64,000 nt of DNA from Siphonodentalium dalli (GCA_032622095.1 CP136064.1:247289827-247353826); one strand, 5' to 3'. Counted from the stretch's first letter, positions 9,566 through 22,435 are shown. The notes: generated from the letters alone by a model not told the origin. Translations and numbers: made by a program.

Positions 9566-12483
9566 ATTATATATTTTGGAAGATCTGTCTGTGTATCTGT
9601 GGTCTGTCTGTGGTCTGTGTGTTCGCGATGAACTCGAAAACGGCCGACCCGATTTCGATGAAACTTGGTATGTGGGGGTATTTTCGGCCGGGGGGTGGCA
9701 TAGGCATATTTATTTTCAGATCCGAGGTAAACTTTTCACGTGCCGAGGTCAAATCTGTATTTACGCTGTGTTACGGGACTTTCATTTGAGTTCGGTGCTT
9801 ACAAATCGATTCGAAACAGCGCGAATAATTAAATGCCAGTCATAATAATGACACTGTGAGAATCTTTCGTGTTTCCTCTTTCCAACGATATATAATGCGT
9901 ATGTATCCGTTTTAGTGATCTGCCTCAATTATCAAGAAGAAGTGGTACTATCTTCCATCAGGATAAAAACAATGCGTAACTTCTATGACGTCGTTAGAGT
10001 TCATAACGTTAGATCACGTTAACGCTTAACCGGCCGATGCATTTGACTGTTTCAGACGTCTTGGCGATATCTCGGGCACCGATGGTAATTTATCTTTACG
10101 TTGAAACTTGATAATTAATGAGCGTGTGTATATGAGGCGCGTTTATATTCTTGAGTGGAAATCAAATCGGGTTAAAAGGTCAAATCGGGTAAAACCGGAT
10201 TGATTTCGACGGGTACTTTTGTCGGGTACTTTTGTTCGGGCAGTGTTTTGGACGGGTCAAATCGTGACCCCACTTGACATTGGCCTTCAAAATAGACAAT
10301 TCAAGGTCAAACCCCGGACGAAGTCGGGTCACCTTCTAGTATATATATATTTTGGAAGATCTGTCTGTCTGTGTGTCTGTCTGTGTGTCTGTGTGTTCGC
10401 GATGGACTCGAAAACGGCCGAACCGATTTCGATGAAACTTGGTATGTGGGGGTATTTTCGGCCGAGAACTGGCATGGGCCTATTAATTTGTCCGTGCGAC
10501 GTGACCTTGACCTTGAAATCGGGTAATTTCAAGGTCAAACGCCCGAATATCTCGGGATTTAGATGAAACTTGGTATGTGGGGGTATTTTCGGCCGAGGGG
10601 TGACATGAGCCTATTAATTTGCCTGTGCGACGTGACCTTGACCTTGAAATCGGGTAACTTCAAGGTCAAATCGCCAATTTTGATGGGATTTCGACGAAAT
10701 TTGATACGTGGGGTTACTTTTGTCCACTGATTGTTTTGGACGGGTCCAATCGTGACCCCGACCAGACCTTGACCTTCAAAATGATCAATTCAAGGTCAAA
10801 TCGGGTAAAACCGGATGGATTTCGACGGGCACGTTTGTCGGGTACTTTTGTCCGGGCAGTGTTTTTGGACTGGTCAAATCGTGACCCTACTTGACCTTGA
10901 CCTTCAAAATGGACAATTCAAGGTCAAAGCCCGGACGAAGTCGGGTCACCTTCTGGTATTATATATTTTGGAAGATCTGTCTGTGTGTGTGTGGTGGGTG
11001 TGTGTGTGTGTTCGCGATGAACTCGAAAACGGCCGACCCGATTTCGGTGAAACTTCGTATGTGAGGATACTATCGGCCGGGAAGTGGCATAGGCATATTA
11101 ATGTTCAGATCCGAGGTCAACTTTTCACGTGCCGAGGTCAAATCTGTTTTTACGCCGTTTTGCGCTAATATATTTCAGTTCGGTGCTCACAAATCGATTC
11201 GATATAGCGCGAATAATAAATTGCCAGTCATATAATCTGCACGATTAGAATCTGTGGCGCTTCCTCTTTCCAATGATGTATCACACGCCTGTGTACGTTT
11301 AAAGTTTCTACCTTAATTATCGAGAAGAACGCAGGACCATGCTTCGCTCATCGAAAAACATTCCGTAAATATATTACGCCGTCAACAGATCGTGACGTGA
11401 TCGCGTTTAACTCTTAACCGGCCGATGTCGCGTTAACTCATCACCGGCCGATGTAACCGCAAATGACATTGGGCAATATATATATCTCGGAACGGGTGGA
11501 GCTATCGACTTGAAATTTGCTATGTGAATGTATCTTGCCCCGGATACGAATTTTATCGGGTCGCCGAGCCCGTGCGACGCCAGCTTCGCGCATGCGCAGA
11601 CCAGATCTCGGAAACGGGTAGAGCTATCGAAATTTGGTTTTTGAATAGCCCGGACGAAGTCGGGTCACCTTCTAGTATATATATATATCTATTATATATT
11701 TTGGAAGATCTGTTTGTGTGTTTGTGTGTGTGTGTGTGTGTGTGTAATCGATGAACTCGAAAACGGCCGACCTGATTTCGATGAAACTTGGTATGTGTGG
11801 GGTATTTTCGGCCGGGGGGTGACATAGGCCTATTGATTTTCAGATCCGAGGTCAACGTTTCACGTGCCGAGGTCAAATCTGTTTTACGCTGTGTTACGGG
11901 ACTTTCATTTAAGTTCGGTGCTTACAAATCGATTCGAAACAGCGCGAATAATAAAATGCCAGTCATAATAATGACACTGTGAGAATATTTCGTGTTTCCT
12001 CTTTCCAACGATATATAATGCGTATGTATCCGTTTTAGTTATTTGCCTCAATTATCAAGAAGAAGTGGTACTATCTTCCATCAGGATAAAAACAATGCGT
12101 AACTTCTATGACGTCGTTAGAGGTCATAACGTTAGATCACGTTAACGCTTAACCGGCCGATGCATTTGACTGTTTCAGACGTCTTGGCGATATCTCGGGC
12201 ACCGATGGTAATTTATCTTTACGTTGAAACTTGATAATTAATGAGCGTCCGTTTATATACTTGAGTGGAAATCAAATCGGGTTAAACTGGCGGATTTTTA
12301 CGGACGAAATTTGATGCATATGGTATCTCGGTATCCGCTGGGCCGATTTCCCGGTATCCGCTGGGCCGATTTCCACCATTTTTGGGGTGTTGGTGTTTGA
12401 CCCCACCTGACCTTGACCTTCAAAATGGTCAATTCAAGGTCAAAGCCCGGACGAAGTCGGGTCGCCTTCTAGTATATATATAC
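9563..12483 (-). mobile_element. chain of four head-to-tail PLE-associated non-coding modules
   Basis: The junction pattern GTCGGGTCACCTTCTAGTAT, then ATATAT, then TTTTGGAAGATCTGT recurs at about 10330-10355, 10940-10975 and 11660-11705. A last module start lies at about 12460-12483. Read on the minus strand each module starts ACTAGAAGGTGACCCGAC and ends in GACAGACAGATCTTCCAAAA plus AT repeats. Just inside the end lies a conserved segment ending CGAGTTCATCGCGAAC. Interiors carry repeated AAGGTCAAGGTCA-type blocks. There is no coding potential. The same terminal signatures surround the PLE remnant at 29-31 kb, so I infer PLE-dependent mobilisation. Confidence 0.65.
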
Positions 12484-13854
12484 AATTGAACGATCGATCG
12501 TCCAGAATTGTGTTTGACCTTGGCAATCCCTAGGTGAGGTATTGGAGACTGTATGCGGAATCTTAGATCATGCCACGAATCTACTCTGATCATATTCCAC
12601 CAGTACAAAACCTTGTAACTTTTTGAAGTTTTGACAGGGAACCTTATAAAGTCGAGAAAAAAACCCGCGAGGAATATATTTCTTAGTTAGTATTTGTTCC
12701 TTAATAATGTACTTCGCTGTAGGTGAAGGTCCAAACTCGAAATTTCACGATTTAAGTGAATTTGAGTGATTTTGCGCTGCGTCGCTTACAATTATGGAAT
12801 GTCTCCTGTGTAATTAATTTGATGTTCATTGCGATATCGGCTCACAAAAGTCAGAAAAAACATGCAATATTTAGTTAGGCATTCACCTACAGTGAAGTGC
12901 ATTATCAAGGAATATTATGTCTCACGTGACTTTCTCGCATTCTGATTGGCTGCACACTGCTATACTATTTTACGATAGTACCCCAGTAGGATTCCTACAT
13001 GCCTACTAGTCTTTTTTTCTGTTTATAGTAACAAACTCATTTCGCGAAATCGGGTTGCCGCCTGAAAATACGTCCAATCTTAAACTATACCTTGTACGAT
13101 ACTTGCTGCAATATCGGTATATCATTAGATTTATTGGTGAATTGTAATGATCTTACAAATTTCCGATCATAGTTATCCAATGTATTTAATAGTTTGTCCG
13201 TTTAGTTGGCAAGCGGCCAGTCCTAATTTTGTAATGGCAGTGGACATTATTTATAACTTCCTTTTCCATTTTAATCGAAGTTAAGCAAGTTAACTTCTAA
13301 AATTTCGCCAAAATGTCTTTGCTAATGACGTATTTATAGAAATAAATGCACGAATCACGAAGAGATGCTGTTAGATTTAACTAATATAGTTATGTTCCCC
13401 GGCCATCGTCAAAAGATTGCCGTAAATTGTAAAATCTGAGACCGATTTCCAAAATTCACGGTAAATAAAAATGTGACAAAATCAGATACAGAAATTGTGA
13501 GAGAATTAACATCAATGTTCGATATAATAAATAATGAATGTCTTGTCGTTGACTATGCCAAAATATTGTATCTCACGTGACTTTGTTATTGAAATCAAGC
13601 TTTCCGATTGGTTAGCTACTCGACTCTATTAGTCGTAGTTGTATACTTCGCCTTCAAGTCTCTCCCATCGTGCACTGTGCATATGTAGTTTTGACTACTA
13701 AAAATAGTAACGAACACTACATCAAACTTTGTTCTGAAACTACTTGTTATTTCGCCGCTGATCCAAATTAAAGCTTCAGTAAGGCGAACATCAATTGTCT
13801 GAACTTAGTAAAAGTTGAAAATAGTAGTTTCCTACTGTTAAATCAAAATTACAA

Positions 13855-14100
13855 AGGTAAATTATAATGAGGTTTAGAGAGACTTACATTCAGTAAATTA
13901 TAATGAGGTTTGTAGAGACTTACATTCAGTAAATTATAATGATGTTTAGAGAGACTTACATTCAGTAAATTATAATGATGTTTAGAGAGACTTACATTCA
14001 GTAAATTATAATGAGGTTTAGAGAGACTTACATTCAGTAAATTATAATGAGGTTTTAAGAGACTTACATTCAGTAAATTATAATGAGGTTTGTAATTTCT
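13855..14100. repeat. minisatellite, 36-bp unit, about 7 copies
   Basis: The unit is TTATAATGAGGTTTAGAGAG followed by ACTTACATTCAGTAAA, with GAGG/GATG variants. The period is a multiple of three, which leaves a minus-strand frame open with a 12-residue repeat; I do not treat that as a gene. Confidence 0.95.
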
Positions 14101-14128
14101 GCATTTGTTCGATACAATATAATAATTA

Positions 14129-14257
14129 GAGCATGACTTGTCGTGAAATACGCCGATATAGTGCATAGTGCGGTTGTGTAGTTCACTCCGCTTCGCGTCG
14201 TGAACTACACAACCTCACTATGCACTATATCGGCGTATTTCACTCCAAGCCATGCTC
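14129..14257. repeat. hairpin inverted repeat 1 (copy A)
   Basis: The arms are almost perfect reverse complements. The left runs from GAGCATG through GAAATACGCCGATATAGTGC, and the right runs back to CATGCTC. The loop is about 13 bp. It may be a small palindromic element nested in the larger inverted-repeat element. Confidence 0.9.
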
Positions 14258-14265
14258 TATTTATT

Positions 14266-14340
14266 AAATAGTGGTCCTCGAGGAGGAATAGTCCACTCGC
14301 CTGTGGCTCGTGGACTATTCCTTCTCTCGGACCACTATTT
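14266..14340. repeat. hairpin inverted repeat 2 (copy A)
   Basis: The left arm AAATAGTGGTCC...GGAATAGTCCAC pairs with GTGGACTATTCC...GGACCACTATTT. The sequence following it (CACTCCAAGCCAT-like) resembles that following hairpin 1. The two may therefore be diverged copies of one fold. Confidence 0.9.
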
Positions 14341-14470
14341 TGGCATAGTCAACTCCAAGCCATTCATTATCTATATAATAAATATAAACTACGAAATATA
14401 TTCCCCGCGTTATTTTTTCAACTTTATAAGGTTCCCTGTCAAAACTTCAAAAGGGTACAAGGTTTTGTAC

Positions 14471-14683
14471 TGGTGTAATATGATATCTACGGGCGTTAGT
14501 GTATAGAGATTCATGACATGATCTGGTGTAATATGATATCTACGGGCGTTAGTGTATAGAGATTCATGACATGATCTGGTGTAATATGATATCTACGGGC
14601 GTTAGTGTATAGAGATTCATGACATGATCTGGTGTAATATGATATCTACGGGCGTTAGTGTATAGAGATTCATGACATGATCT
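14471..14683. repeat. 53-bp tandem repeat, 4 copies, from the element's right end
   Basis: TGGTGTAATATGATATCTAC recurs at 14471, 14524, 14577 and 14630. The repeated segment is the terminal part of the right inverted repeat, so the transposon end itself was amplified in tandem. Confidence 0.95.
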
Positions 14684-14811
14684 AGCGGAAACATACTAAC
14701 GCTCATCGTGATGTATGGGAAGATATTTCGGGCTTCGCCATAAATCTTCTGCCTTTGGAGGAATTAACCAATATAGGGTTGGCACGGTATGGGTGTCGGC
14801 TCAGACACGGG

Positions 14812-15063
14812 CAGCTAAGAGTCAACAGCTACAGTAATGATCTAAGTAATCGACTCCTTAACCACAGCAGAATTATGGGTAACCTTTCAGGATTTAGTCG
14901 GAAATATGGCTTGTTGCCATTCACCGGAAAGTGGAGAGCTTTCCGATGAATGGCAAAAAGCCATATTTCCGACTAAATCCTGAACAGTTACCCATAATTA
15001 TGATGTGGGTAAGAAGTCGATTAATTAGGGCATTACTGTATACGAAGAAGTTGTCAACGAGAC
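14812..15063. repeat. long palindrome, arms of about 110 bp (copy A)
   Basis: Centred near 14937. Inner arms GGATTTAGTCGGAAATATGG and its reverse complement CCATATTTCCGACTAAATCC are nearly perfect. Outer arms (GTCAACAGC... to ...GTTGTCAAC) are more diverged. It has no coding content. Confidence 0.85.
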
Positions 15064-15735
15064 CAGTCATCAACACAGAGCATAATGGGGTATTCGAATC
15101 AGTGTTGTGACTGTTGTCCCATGTTCGCAAACGACAGGTTACCAAGAGCATTGGCTGAATAAAGTTGTGAGATCACAATCCCATTGTTACAATCGTTACC
15201 CGAATTTTTGTAAAGCACATCGCAACTTAATTGATTGTTCGACAAAGTTAACAAACGCCATTCATAAAATCGCATAATTCCACACTGCATGCGTAAGCAA
15301 AAATTCGCGTGTTCACTGGGTAAAAAGGCGACTGATGTAGACCCAGGGACGTCGCTAGAGGATCATCGTTGGGGAGTCCACCTTGTAATTTCCAACTGCA
15401 TCCCCCCCCCCCGAACCAGGGAAAATGTCATAGTTCGCATAACACCAATTTCTCACCCCTTGACTTTTAAATTGACTATTAGACTTTTTTAATTGATTAG
15501 CCGTTTTTGACTGGTCACCGGGAAGGGGCAGAACCCCTCAGCCGTGAGTGAAACAATTTAAATCAACGTTGACAACTTCGAAGATCGACGATATGAGGTC
15601 TATTCAAAACATAATAAGAATGTGATGTTACAGCGTAATATGAACACAGTAATAGCATACCTGGCAGTGATCATGATAATGCACTTAGAGCTACATGTAT
15701 AATGAAGGCCACAGCTGCCTTATGTGCCTCTGTCG
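15064..15735. other. no gene seen
   Basis: Non-coding. A C-run at 15402-15412 differs in length from the duplicate (11 versus 8 C). Nothing else recognised. Confidence 0.45.
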
Positions 15736-15739
15736 CAAA

Positions 15740-17450
15740 TATTTGTAACTTCTCCATTATATTATGCGGATTCTCCATTATATGGCGTGTTTTATCCAGT
15801 AGTATCTGGTTTCATCATTATATGATGTCGTTTCATCATTATATAAGAGGGGGATTCATTATTATATAAGCTTGTTTCTTTATAGCAGCTCGTTTCGTCA
15901 CTATATTAGGTCGTTTCTTCATTATATGGCGTGATTTACCCAGTAAATATTGTCTTCCCCGGGTTGACAATTCCTCATGTCAACCTCGAAACAATGCGAT
16001 AACTGTTTTATTATATGAAACACACTTTGATTGGACAAGACGTTGTGACGTTGAACGTCGATGGGAAAACTTGATCTATTTCCAGGTCTGATAATAAGTT
16101 ATGTTAACCTTTGAAGTATCTGACGTCACTCAGAACTGTTATTAACCTGTTGTTTCATTAATGAGGTGAACATCGTTAGATATCTCATTTTTTCTTTACG
16201 TTTTAACATAGGAATTGGGGAAAGAAACTTATAATCATATAATAATATATGATGTCGTTTCATCATTATATATAAGGAGGATTAATTATTATATAAGGCT
16301 GTTTCTCCTTTATAGCGGGTCGTTTCTTCACAACATTAGGTCGTTTCTTCATTATATGGCGTGATTTATCCAGTATTATGTGGTGTCATCATTATATCAT
16401 GTCGTTTCATCATTATATATAAGGAGGATTAATTATTATATAAGGCTGTTTTTCCTTTATAGCAGGTCGCTTCTTCATTATATTATGTCGTGTTATCACT
16501 ATATGAGTTGGATTCATTATTATATAAGCTTATTTCTCCTTTATAGCAGGTTGTTTCTTCACTATATTAGGTCGTTTCTTCATTATATGGCGTGATTTAT
16601 CCAGTATTATGTGGTGTCATCATTATATCATGTCGTTTCATCGTTATATATAAGGAGGATTCATTATTATATAAGGCTGTTTCTCCTTTATAGCGGGTCG
16701 TTTCTTCACAACATTAGGTCGTTTCTTCATTATATGGCGTGATTTATCCAGTATTATGTGGCGTCATCATTATATCATGTCGTTTCATCATTATATATAA
16801 GGAGGATTAATTATTATATAAGGCTGTTTCTCCTTTATAGCGGGTCGTTTCTTCACAACATTAGGTCGTTTCTTCATTATATGGCGTGATTTATCCAGTA
16901 TTATGTGGCGTCATCATTATATCATGTCGTTTCATCATTATATATAAGGAGGATTAATTATTATATAAGGCTGTTTTTCCTTTATAGCAGGTCGCTTCTT
17001 CATTATATTATGTCGTGTTATCACTATATGAGTTGGATTCATTATTATATAAGCTTATTTCTCCTTTATAGCAGGTCGTTTCTTCACTATATTAGGTCGC
17101 TTCTTCATTATATGATGTGATTTCCCCATTATATTATGTGGTTTTGTCATTATATGTCGTTTCTTCATTATATTAGGTCGTTTCTTCATTACAAATGAGG
17201 TGGAGGCATTATTTTATAGGCTGTTTCTCCTTTATATCAGGTCGTTTCTTCATTATATATGAGTTGGATGCATTATCATATAAGGTTGTTTCTCATTTAT
17301 ATCAGGTCGTTTCTTCGTTATATGATGTCATATATATCATCATTGTATGAGGTCGTTTCTATATTATGTTATATGGTTTCATCGTTATATGATGTCATCA
17401 CTATATGCAAAGAGGTGGATTCATTATTATATAAGGTGGTTTTGTCATTA
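15740..17450. repeat. degenerate satellite of CATTATAT / GTCGTTTCTTC motifs
   Basis: Short blocks such as GTCGTTTCTTCATTATATGG and CTCCTTTATAGCGGGTCG recur throughout. GGCGTGATTTATCCAGTA occurs at 16358, 16589, 16736 and 16883, spacings of 231, 147 and 147 bp. A 525-bp block is also repeated (16380 versus 16905). It is an old short-motif satellite with newer block duplications. The duplicate copy lies at 23832-25542. Confidence 0.9.
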
Positions 17451-17459
17451 TGCACGACT

Positions 17460-18844
17460 GTTCATTGAACTATGTTGATCTAAAAAAAAAGTGGGAAACG
17501 AGGGCATTATACATAAACCCGATGACCTCGTTAACAAATCTGAATTTGTAGACCATTTATTTATTTTATCAAACGTTCCAATTATATCGTAATGTGGACG
17601 TGATTTGAAAATGTACGCCGTGTGTATTTTATATTGCACTTCACAATTTAATTTACAACCGCCATAACCGCTCGGCCATTTACGCCGAGTCATTGAGAAT
17701 ATTGCAACCGCGAGTCGCACCCACCCGATTTCTATATTAAATTAGCTCGAGCCTAAACCTACATGACACAGCTATCGATTTGATAAGGCACTCCACGAGC
17801 ATGGGAATTCATCGAACGATTAATCTAGGGGGACGTCCATCCACCCGAGAACCGATGGTGCGAATCAGCTGGCAATGCCCCCGACAATAGAAATCGATAG
17901 TGTTCATAAGGAGACTGTAAATAAACATGGGAGTCCAGGCTAAATCGAGGCATTCGCCATTATGCGCGTGTAGGACGGAACACTATATATATATGTTGAA
18001 TGTGTGCAGGAATTCCAAGGAATTTTGTGTAATATATTCTTAAAACTCAAATTAAAACCGGATTAAAATCAGGATTAACTTTTTTCGGGCGTTATATATA
18101 TGAAGAAATATATATAGGTATGTCACGTAACTATATGTTATATATATTTCCATATAAATTAATATAACTATTTAGAGAATTAGTTTAGACATGTGTGTAA
18201 TAAAGTGCATAATATAGAACAAATATTGCATAGTTATACATCAGTTAATTCATATAGAGTGTTTTCGTCATAGTATTGCGGCTATTTTTTATTGTTGCCT
18301 CTACCACGCAGAACCAATTATCCACCTCTCACCAATGCATGTGATACGGTGACAAACTTGAACGCTATATGGCGGTTATTAATTTCGACCAGAGCACACC
18401 AATCATTTTACTTCTTTTCTGACTCTGTCACGGGCTGGATACCAGTCTGTGGTTGTATAAATTTAGCGCGGGGTTTTCCAGCCAAATTGCGTAATCGAAC
18501 GCCCCAAGGTCAACTTTCCTATATACTTAAGAACAATTTCCGCACAGAATGAAGTATTAGAGCGGTAGTTTTTTTGACGATCTTCGCAAGCTATTTTCGT
18601 CAAAATTACAGCAAATTAGAGCGCTTGTGTTTACCTTGTCATGGGTGTTTAGACTTTTCTGAGAACCAAATCACACCGGTTCTCAATAATTATAGTTTTT
18701 TGGGTTCTAGTGGGACTTTCCAAACTTTAGGTACGAAATTACACAAATTTTGTTAGATATTTGGTGTGCTTAATAAGGGCAACTGTCATGTTTCTCTGTT
18801 CGCTTAGTATATCTTAATATCGCGGAAGTCCACAAATTATAACA
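17460..18844. other. no gene seen (end of segment A)
   Basis: Open frames here (90 codons on minus at 17448-17720, 86 codons on plus at 18292-18552) show no family likeness. I cannot support either as a gene. Confidence 0.4.
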
Positions 18845-18846
18845 GC

Positions 18847-19448
18847 ATATTCCCCGTCCCGAGTTGACCATATATACATAAAAAATTTCACGTCGCTGCC
18901 ACCGCTGATGCCCGAAATTCGCCCAAGGTCATTTGCGGGTACCCGTGTCAAGGTCATGTTGGGTGGACAAAATAACCCGACAAAAATATTTCCCGTCCCG
19001 AGTTGACCATACATAACAAATTTCACATCGATGTCACCGCTGACTACCGAGATATCGCCCAAGGTCATTTGTGGGTACCCGTTTCAAGGTCACATCGGGC
19101 GGACAAACTGACCCGACGAAAATCTCCCCCTTCCCTTGGAACCCCTAAGTACGAAATTTGGTCTCGATATCCCCAGTTTCCGAGACGGTCAAATGCCGTA
19201 TTTTCACTAAAGTAGATAAACGCTCTTTAATAGCGACGCCTCGTATACAAACGCTCATTAATTATCACGCGATTAACCCATCAATCCCTATTACGGTGGC
19301 AGTTGAAGGGTGAAGGAGTTGTCGCACGTGCTCGCGAATGGTCCGAGTGCATTGCCTGTGGCTTTTTACCCTTACACAGCAAGTTTAGGTTCAATCGGCC
19401 CAGCAGTTCTCGAGTCTATAGCGGACATACATATATATATATATGTAT
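18847..19448 (+). mobile_element. PLE-type module end upstream of RT remnant (copy B)
   Basis: It contains two tandem blocks of about 135 bp beginning at CCCGTCCCGAGTTGACCATA, with repeated CCAAGGTCATTTG motifs. It then has the module-end signature CGATTAACCCATCAATCC, TCTCGAGTCTATAGCGGACA and AT repeats. The same end recurs at 29702-29888 and 31742-31986. It lies directly against the 5'-truncated reverse transcriptase remnant. Confidence 0.65.
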
Positions 19449-20115
19449 ATTACCTAATTAGTCTCGACGTGGATTCTATGTATACAAATATTGGAATCGA
19501 TGCCGGATTAAAGTCAATTAAGAATGCATTTGATTTCCACCATGATCCTCATAGACTGGAGATGAAATACTTCAATTATTAGAACTTTCTCTTAAAGGGA
19601 ATGACTTTGAATTTAATGGACGATATTATTTACAGGTCTCCGGCTGCAGTATGGGCAAGAAGTTTAGTCCTAATTTTGCCTCAATTTTTGTTGCAGAGTG
19701 GGAGAAAGGCGCCCCAGCCAAATCTGATAAACAACCATTAGCCTATTACAGATTCTTGGACGATAATGGGATATATCAATACTAGTAACACTTTCACCAG
19801 CGAACAAACACGCATATCGTATCAAATGCATAGCGAACTTAATTGTGATTCTAAAAATGTAATTTACTTAATCACATGCAAAAAATGCCGTATACAATAT
19901 GTTGGACAAACAAAAACCTCTCTCAAAGTTAGAATGTCTAATCATCTTTCCAGTGTTCGCAAAAAACTCGACATGCAAATTTCCGATCATTTCAACTCAT
20001 CTAATCATGCCATTAAATCCCATTTCAGCTTTCAGCCAATAGAACAGACACCAATTCTAGCCGACGAAGACCAAACCGATTCAATACGCCTAGAACGCGA
20101 AAATCATTGGATGGG
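19449..20115 (+). pseudogene. Penelope-like element: RT core fragment plus GIY-YIG endonuclease fragment, truncated
   Basis: PLEs copy themselves with a reverse transcriptase (RT) and a GIY-YIG nicking nuclease. The first frame shows RT motif A (SLDVDSMYTNI). A one-base shift near 19560 then gives motif B (GCSMGKKFSPNFASIF, AEWE) and motif C (YYRFLDD) at about 19750. The RT N-terminus is missing, and sequence after LDD is lost. At 19766 a new frame begins with the GIY-YIG region: NVIYLITC, a CxxC, YVGQT and a downstream RMSNH. It breaks at residue 118 of that frame, where the duplication junction replaces the tail. The longer copy is at 29889-30796. Not functional. Confidence 0.85.
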
Positions 20116-21949
20116 CGTATGTATCCGTTTTAGTTATTTGCCTCAATTATCAAGAAGAAGTGGTACTATCTTCCATCAGGATAAAAACAATGCGTAACTT
20201 CTATGACGTCGTTAGAGGTCATAACGTTAGATCACGTTAACGCTTAACCGGCCGATGCATTTGACTGTTTCAGACGTCTTGGCGATATCTCGGGCACCGA
20301 TGGTAATTTATCTTTACGTTGAAACTTGATAATTAATGAGCGTCCGTTTATATACTTGAGTGGAAATCAAATCGGGTTAAACTGGCGGATTTTTACGGAC
20401 GAAATTTGATGCATATGGTATCTCGGTATCCGCTGGGCCGATTTCCCGGTATCCGCTGGGCCGATTTCCACCATTTTTGGGGTGTTGGTGTTTGACTCCA
20501 CCTGACCTTGACCTTCAAAATGGTCAATTCAAGGTCAAAGCCCGGACGAAGTCGGGTCGCCTTCTAGTATATATATACAATTGAACGATCGATCGTCCAG
20601 AATTGTGTTTGACCTTGGCAATCCCTAGGTGAGGTATTGGAGACTGTATGCGGAATCTTAGATCATGCCACGAATCTACTCTGATCATATTCCACCAGTA
20701 CAAAACCTTGTAACTTTTTGAAGTTTTGACAGGGAACCTTATAAAGTCGAGAAAAAAACCCGCGAGGAATATATTTCTTAGTTAGTATTTGTTCCTTAAT
20801 AATGTACTTCGCTGTAGGTGAAGGTCCAAACTCGAAATTTCACGATTTAAGTGAATTTGAGTGATTTTGCGCTGCGTCGCTTACAATTATGGAATGTCTC
20901 CTGTGTAATTAATTTGATGTTCATTGCGATATCGGCTCACAAAAGTCAGAAAAAACATGCAATATTTAGTTAGGCATTCACCTACAGTGAAGTGCATTAT
21001 CAAGGAATATTATGTCTCACGTGACTTTCTCGCATTCTGATTGGCTGCACACTGCTATACTATTTTACGATAGTACCCCAGTAGGATTCCTACATGCCTA
21101 CTAGTCTTTTTTTCTGTTTATAGTAACAAACTCATTTCGCGAAATCGGGTTGCCGCCTGAAAATACGTCCAATCTTAAACTATACCTTGTACGATACTTG
21201 CTGCAATATCGGTATATCATTAGATTTATTGGTGAATTGTAATGATCTTACAAATTTCCGATCATAGTTATCCAATGTATTTAATAGTTTGTCCGTTTAG
21301 TTGGCAAGCGGCCAGTCCTAATTTTGTAATGGCAGTGGACATTATTTATAACTTCCTTTTCCATTTTAATCGAAGTTAAGCAAGTTAACTTCTAAAATTT
21401 CGCCAAAATGTCTTTGCTAATGACGTATTTATAGAAATAAATGCACGAATCACGAAGAGATGCTGTTAGATTTAACTAATATAGTTATGTTCCCCGGCCA
21501 TCGTCAAAAGATTGCCGTAAATTGTAAAATCTGAGACCGATTTCCAAAATTCACGGTAAATAAAAATGTGACAAAATCAGATACAGAAATTGTGAGAGAA
21601 TTAACATCAATGTTCGATATAATAAATAATGAATGTCTTGTCGTTGAGTATGCCAAAATATTGTATCTCACGTGACTTTGTTATTGAAATCAAGCTTTCC
21701 GATTGGTTAGCTACTCGACTCTATTAGTCGTAGTTGTATACTTCGCCTTCAAGTCTCTCCCATCGTGCACTGTGCATATGTAGTTTTGACTACTAAAAAT
21801 AGTAACGAACACTACATCAAACTTTGTTCTGAAACTACTTGTTATTTCGCCGCTGATCCAAATTAAAGCTTCAGTAAGACGAACATCAATTGTCTGAACT
21901 TAGTAAAAGTTGAAAATAGTAGTTTCCTACTGTTAAATCAAAATTACAA

Positions 21950-22195
21950 AGGTAAATTATAATGAGGTTTAGAGAGACTTACATTCAGTAAATTATAATG
22001 AGGTTTGTAGAGACTTACATTCAGTAAATTATAATGATGTTTAGAGAGACTTACATTCAGTAAATTATAATGATGTTTAGAGAGACTTACATTCAGTAAA
22101 TTATAATGAGGTTTAGAGAGACTTACATTCAGTAAATTATAATGAGGTTTTAAGAGACTTACATTCAGTAAATTATAATGAGGTTTGTAATTTCT
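21950..22195. repeat. 36-bp minisatellite (copy A')
   Basis: Same copy number and variant order as in copy A, so it was duplicated with the block and not expanded since. Confidence 0.95.
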
Positions 22196-22223
22196 GCATT
22201 TGTTCGATACAATATAATAATTA

Positions 22224-22435
22224 GAGCATGACTTGTCGTGAAATACGCCGATATAGTGCATAGTGCGGTTGTGTAGTTCACTCCGCTTCGCGTCGTGAAC
22301 TACACAACCTCACTATGCACTATATCGGCGTATTTCACTCCAAGCCATGCTCTATTTATTAAATAGTGGTCCTCGAGGAGGAATAGTCCACTCGCCTGTG
22401 GCTCGTGGACTATTCCTTCTCTCGGACCACTATTT
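22224..22435. repeat. paired hairpins 1 and 2 (copy A')
   Basis: Hairpin 1 spans 22224-22352 and hairpin 2 spans 22361-22435. Both are unchanged from copy A. Confidence 0.9.

Larger units (their letters stand above)
12574..14683. mobile_element. long-terminal-inverted-repeat element, copy in A
   Basis: The left terminal region contains CATATTCCACCAGTACAAAA and TTGAAGTTTTGACAGGGAAC. The right terminal region (about 14400-14520) is its reverse complement, containing GTTCCCTGTCAAAACTTC and TTTTGTACTGGTG. Arms are about 130 bp. A shorter relative with the same ends lies at 43532-44015. The interior has no transposase-like frame. It does hold a 36-bp minisatellite and two strong hairpins, and the right end has been amplified four times. 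A second copy lies at 20669-22778. Confidence 0.75.
12020..18844. repeat. segmental duplication, copy A
   Basis: Nearly identical to 20115-26936 (offset 8095, falling to 8092 after a C-run of 11 versus 8 at 15402-15412). I saw only a handful of differences by eye: C/T at 12402, C/G at 13553, G/A near 13784, T/C near 16547, and the C-run. It contains no convincing gene, only inverted-repeat elements and satellites. Retained alternative haplotypes or a recent genomic duplication could both explain it. Confidence 0.95.
18847..20119. repeat. segmental duplication, copy B
   Basis: Nearly identical to 29287-30559 (offset 10440; one difference seen, T versus G at 19329). On its left it joins segment A across a 2-base filler (GC, 18845-18846). 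On its right it joins A' at a shared GCGTA (20115-20119). Confidence 0.95.

Noticed and set aside
9345-9845. 166-codon frame with a Tyr-Ile repeat
   Set aside because: It reads through the (TA)n microsatellite and a non-coding module.
13849-14166. 105-codon minus-strand frame with a 12-residue repeat (and its duplicate at 21944-22261)
   Set aside because: By-product of the 36-bp minisatellite.
18292-18552. 86-codon frame in segment A (and A')
   Set aside because: No family likeness, no splice or promoter context, and it lies in repeat-dominated DNA.
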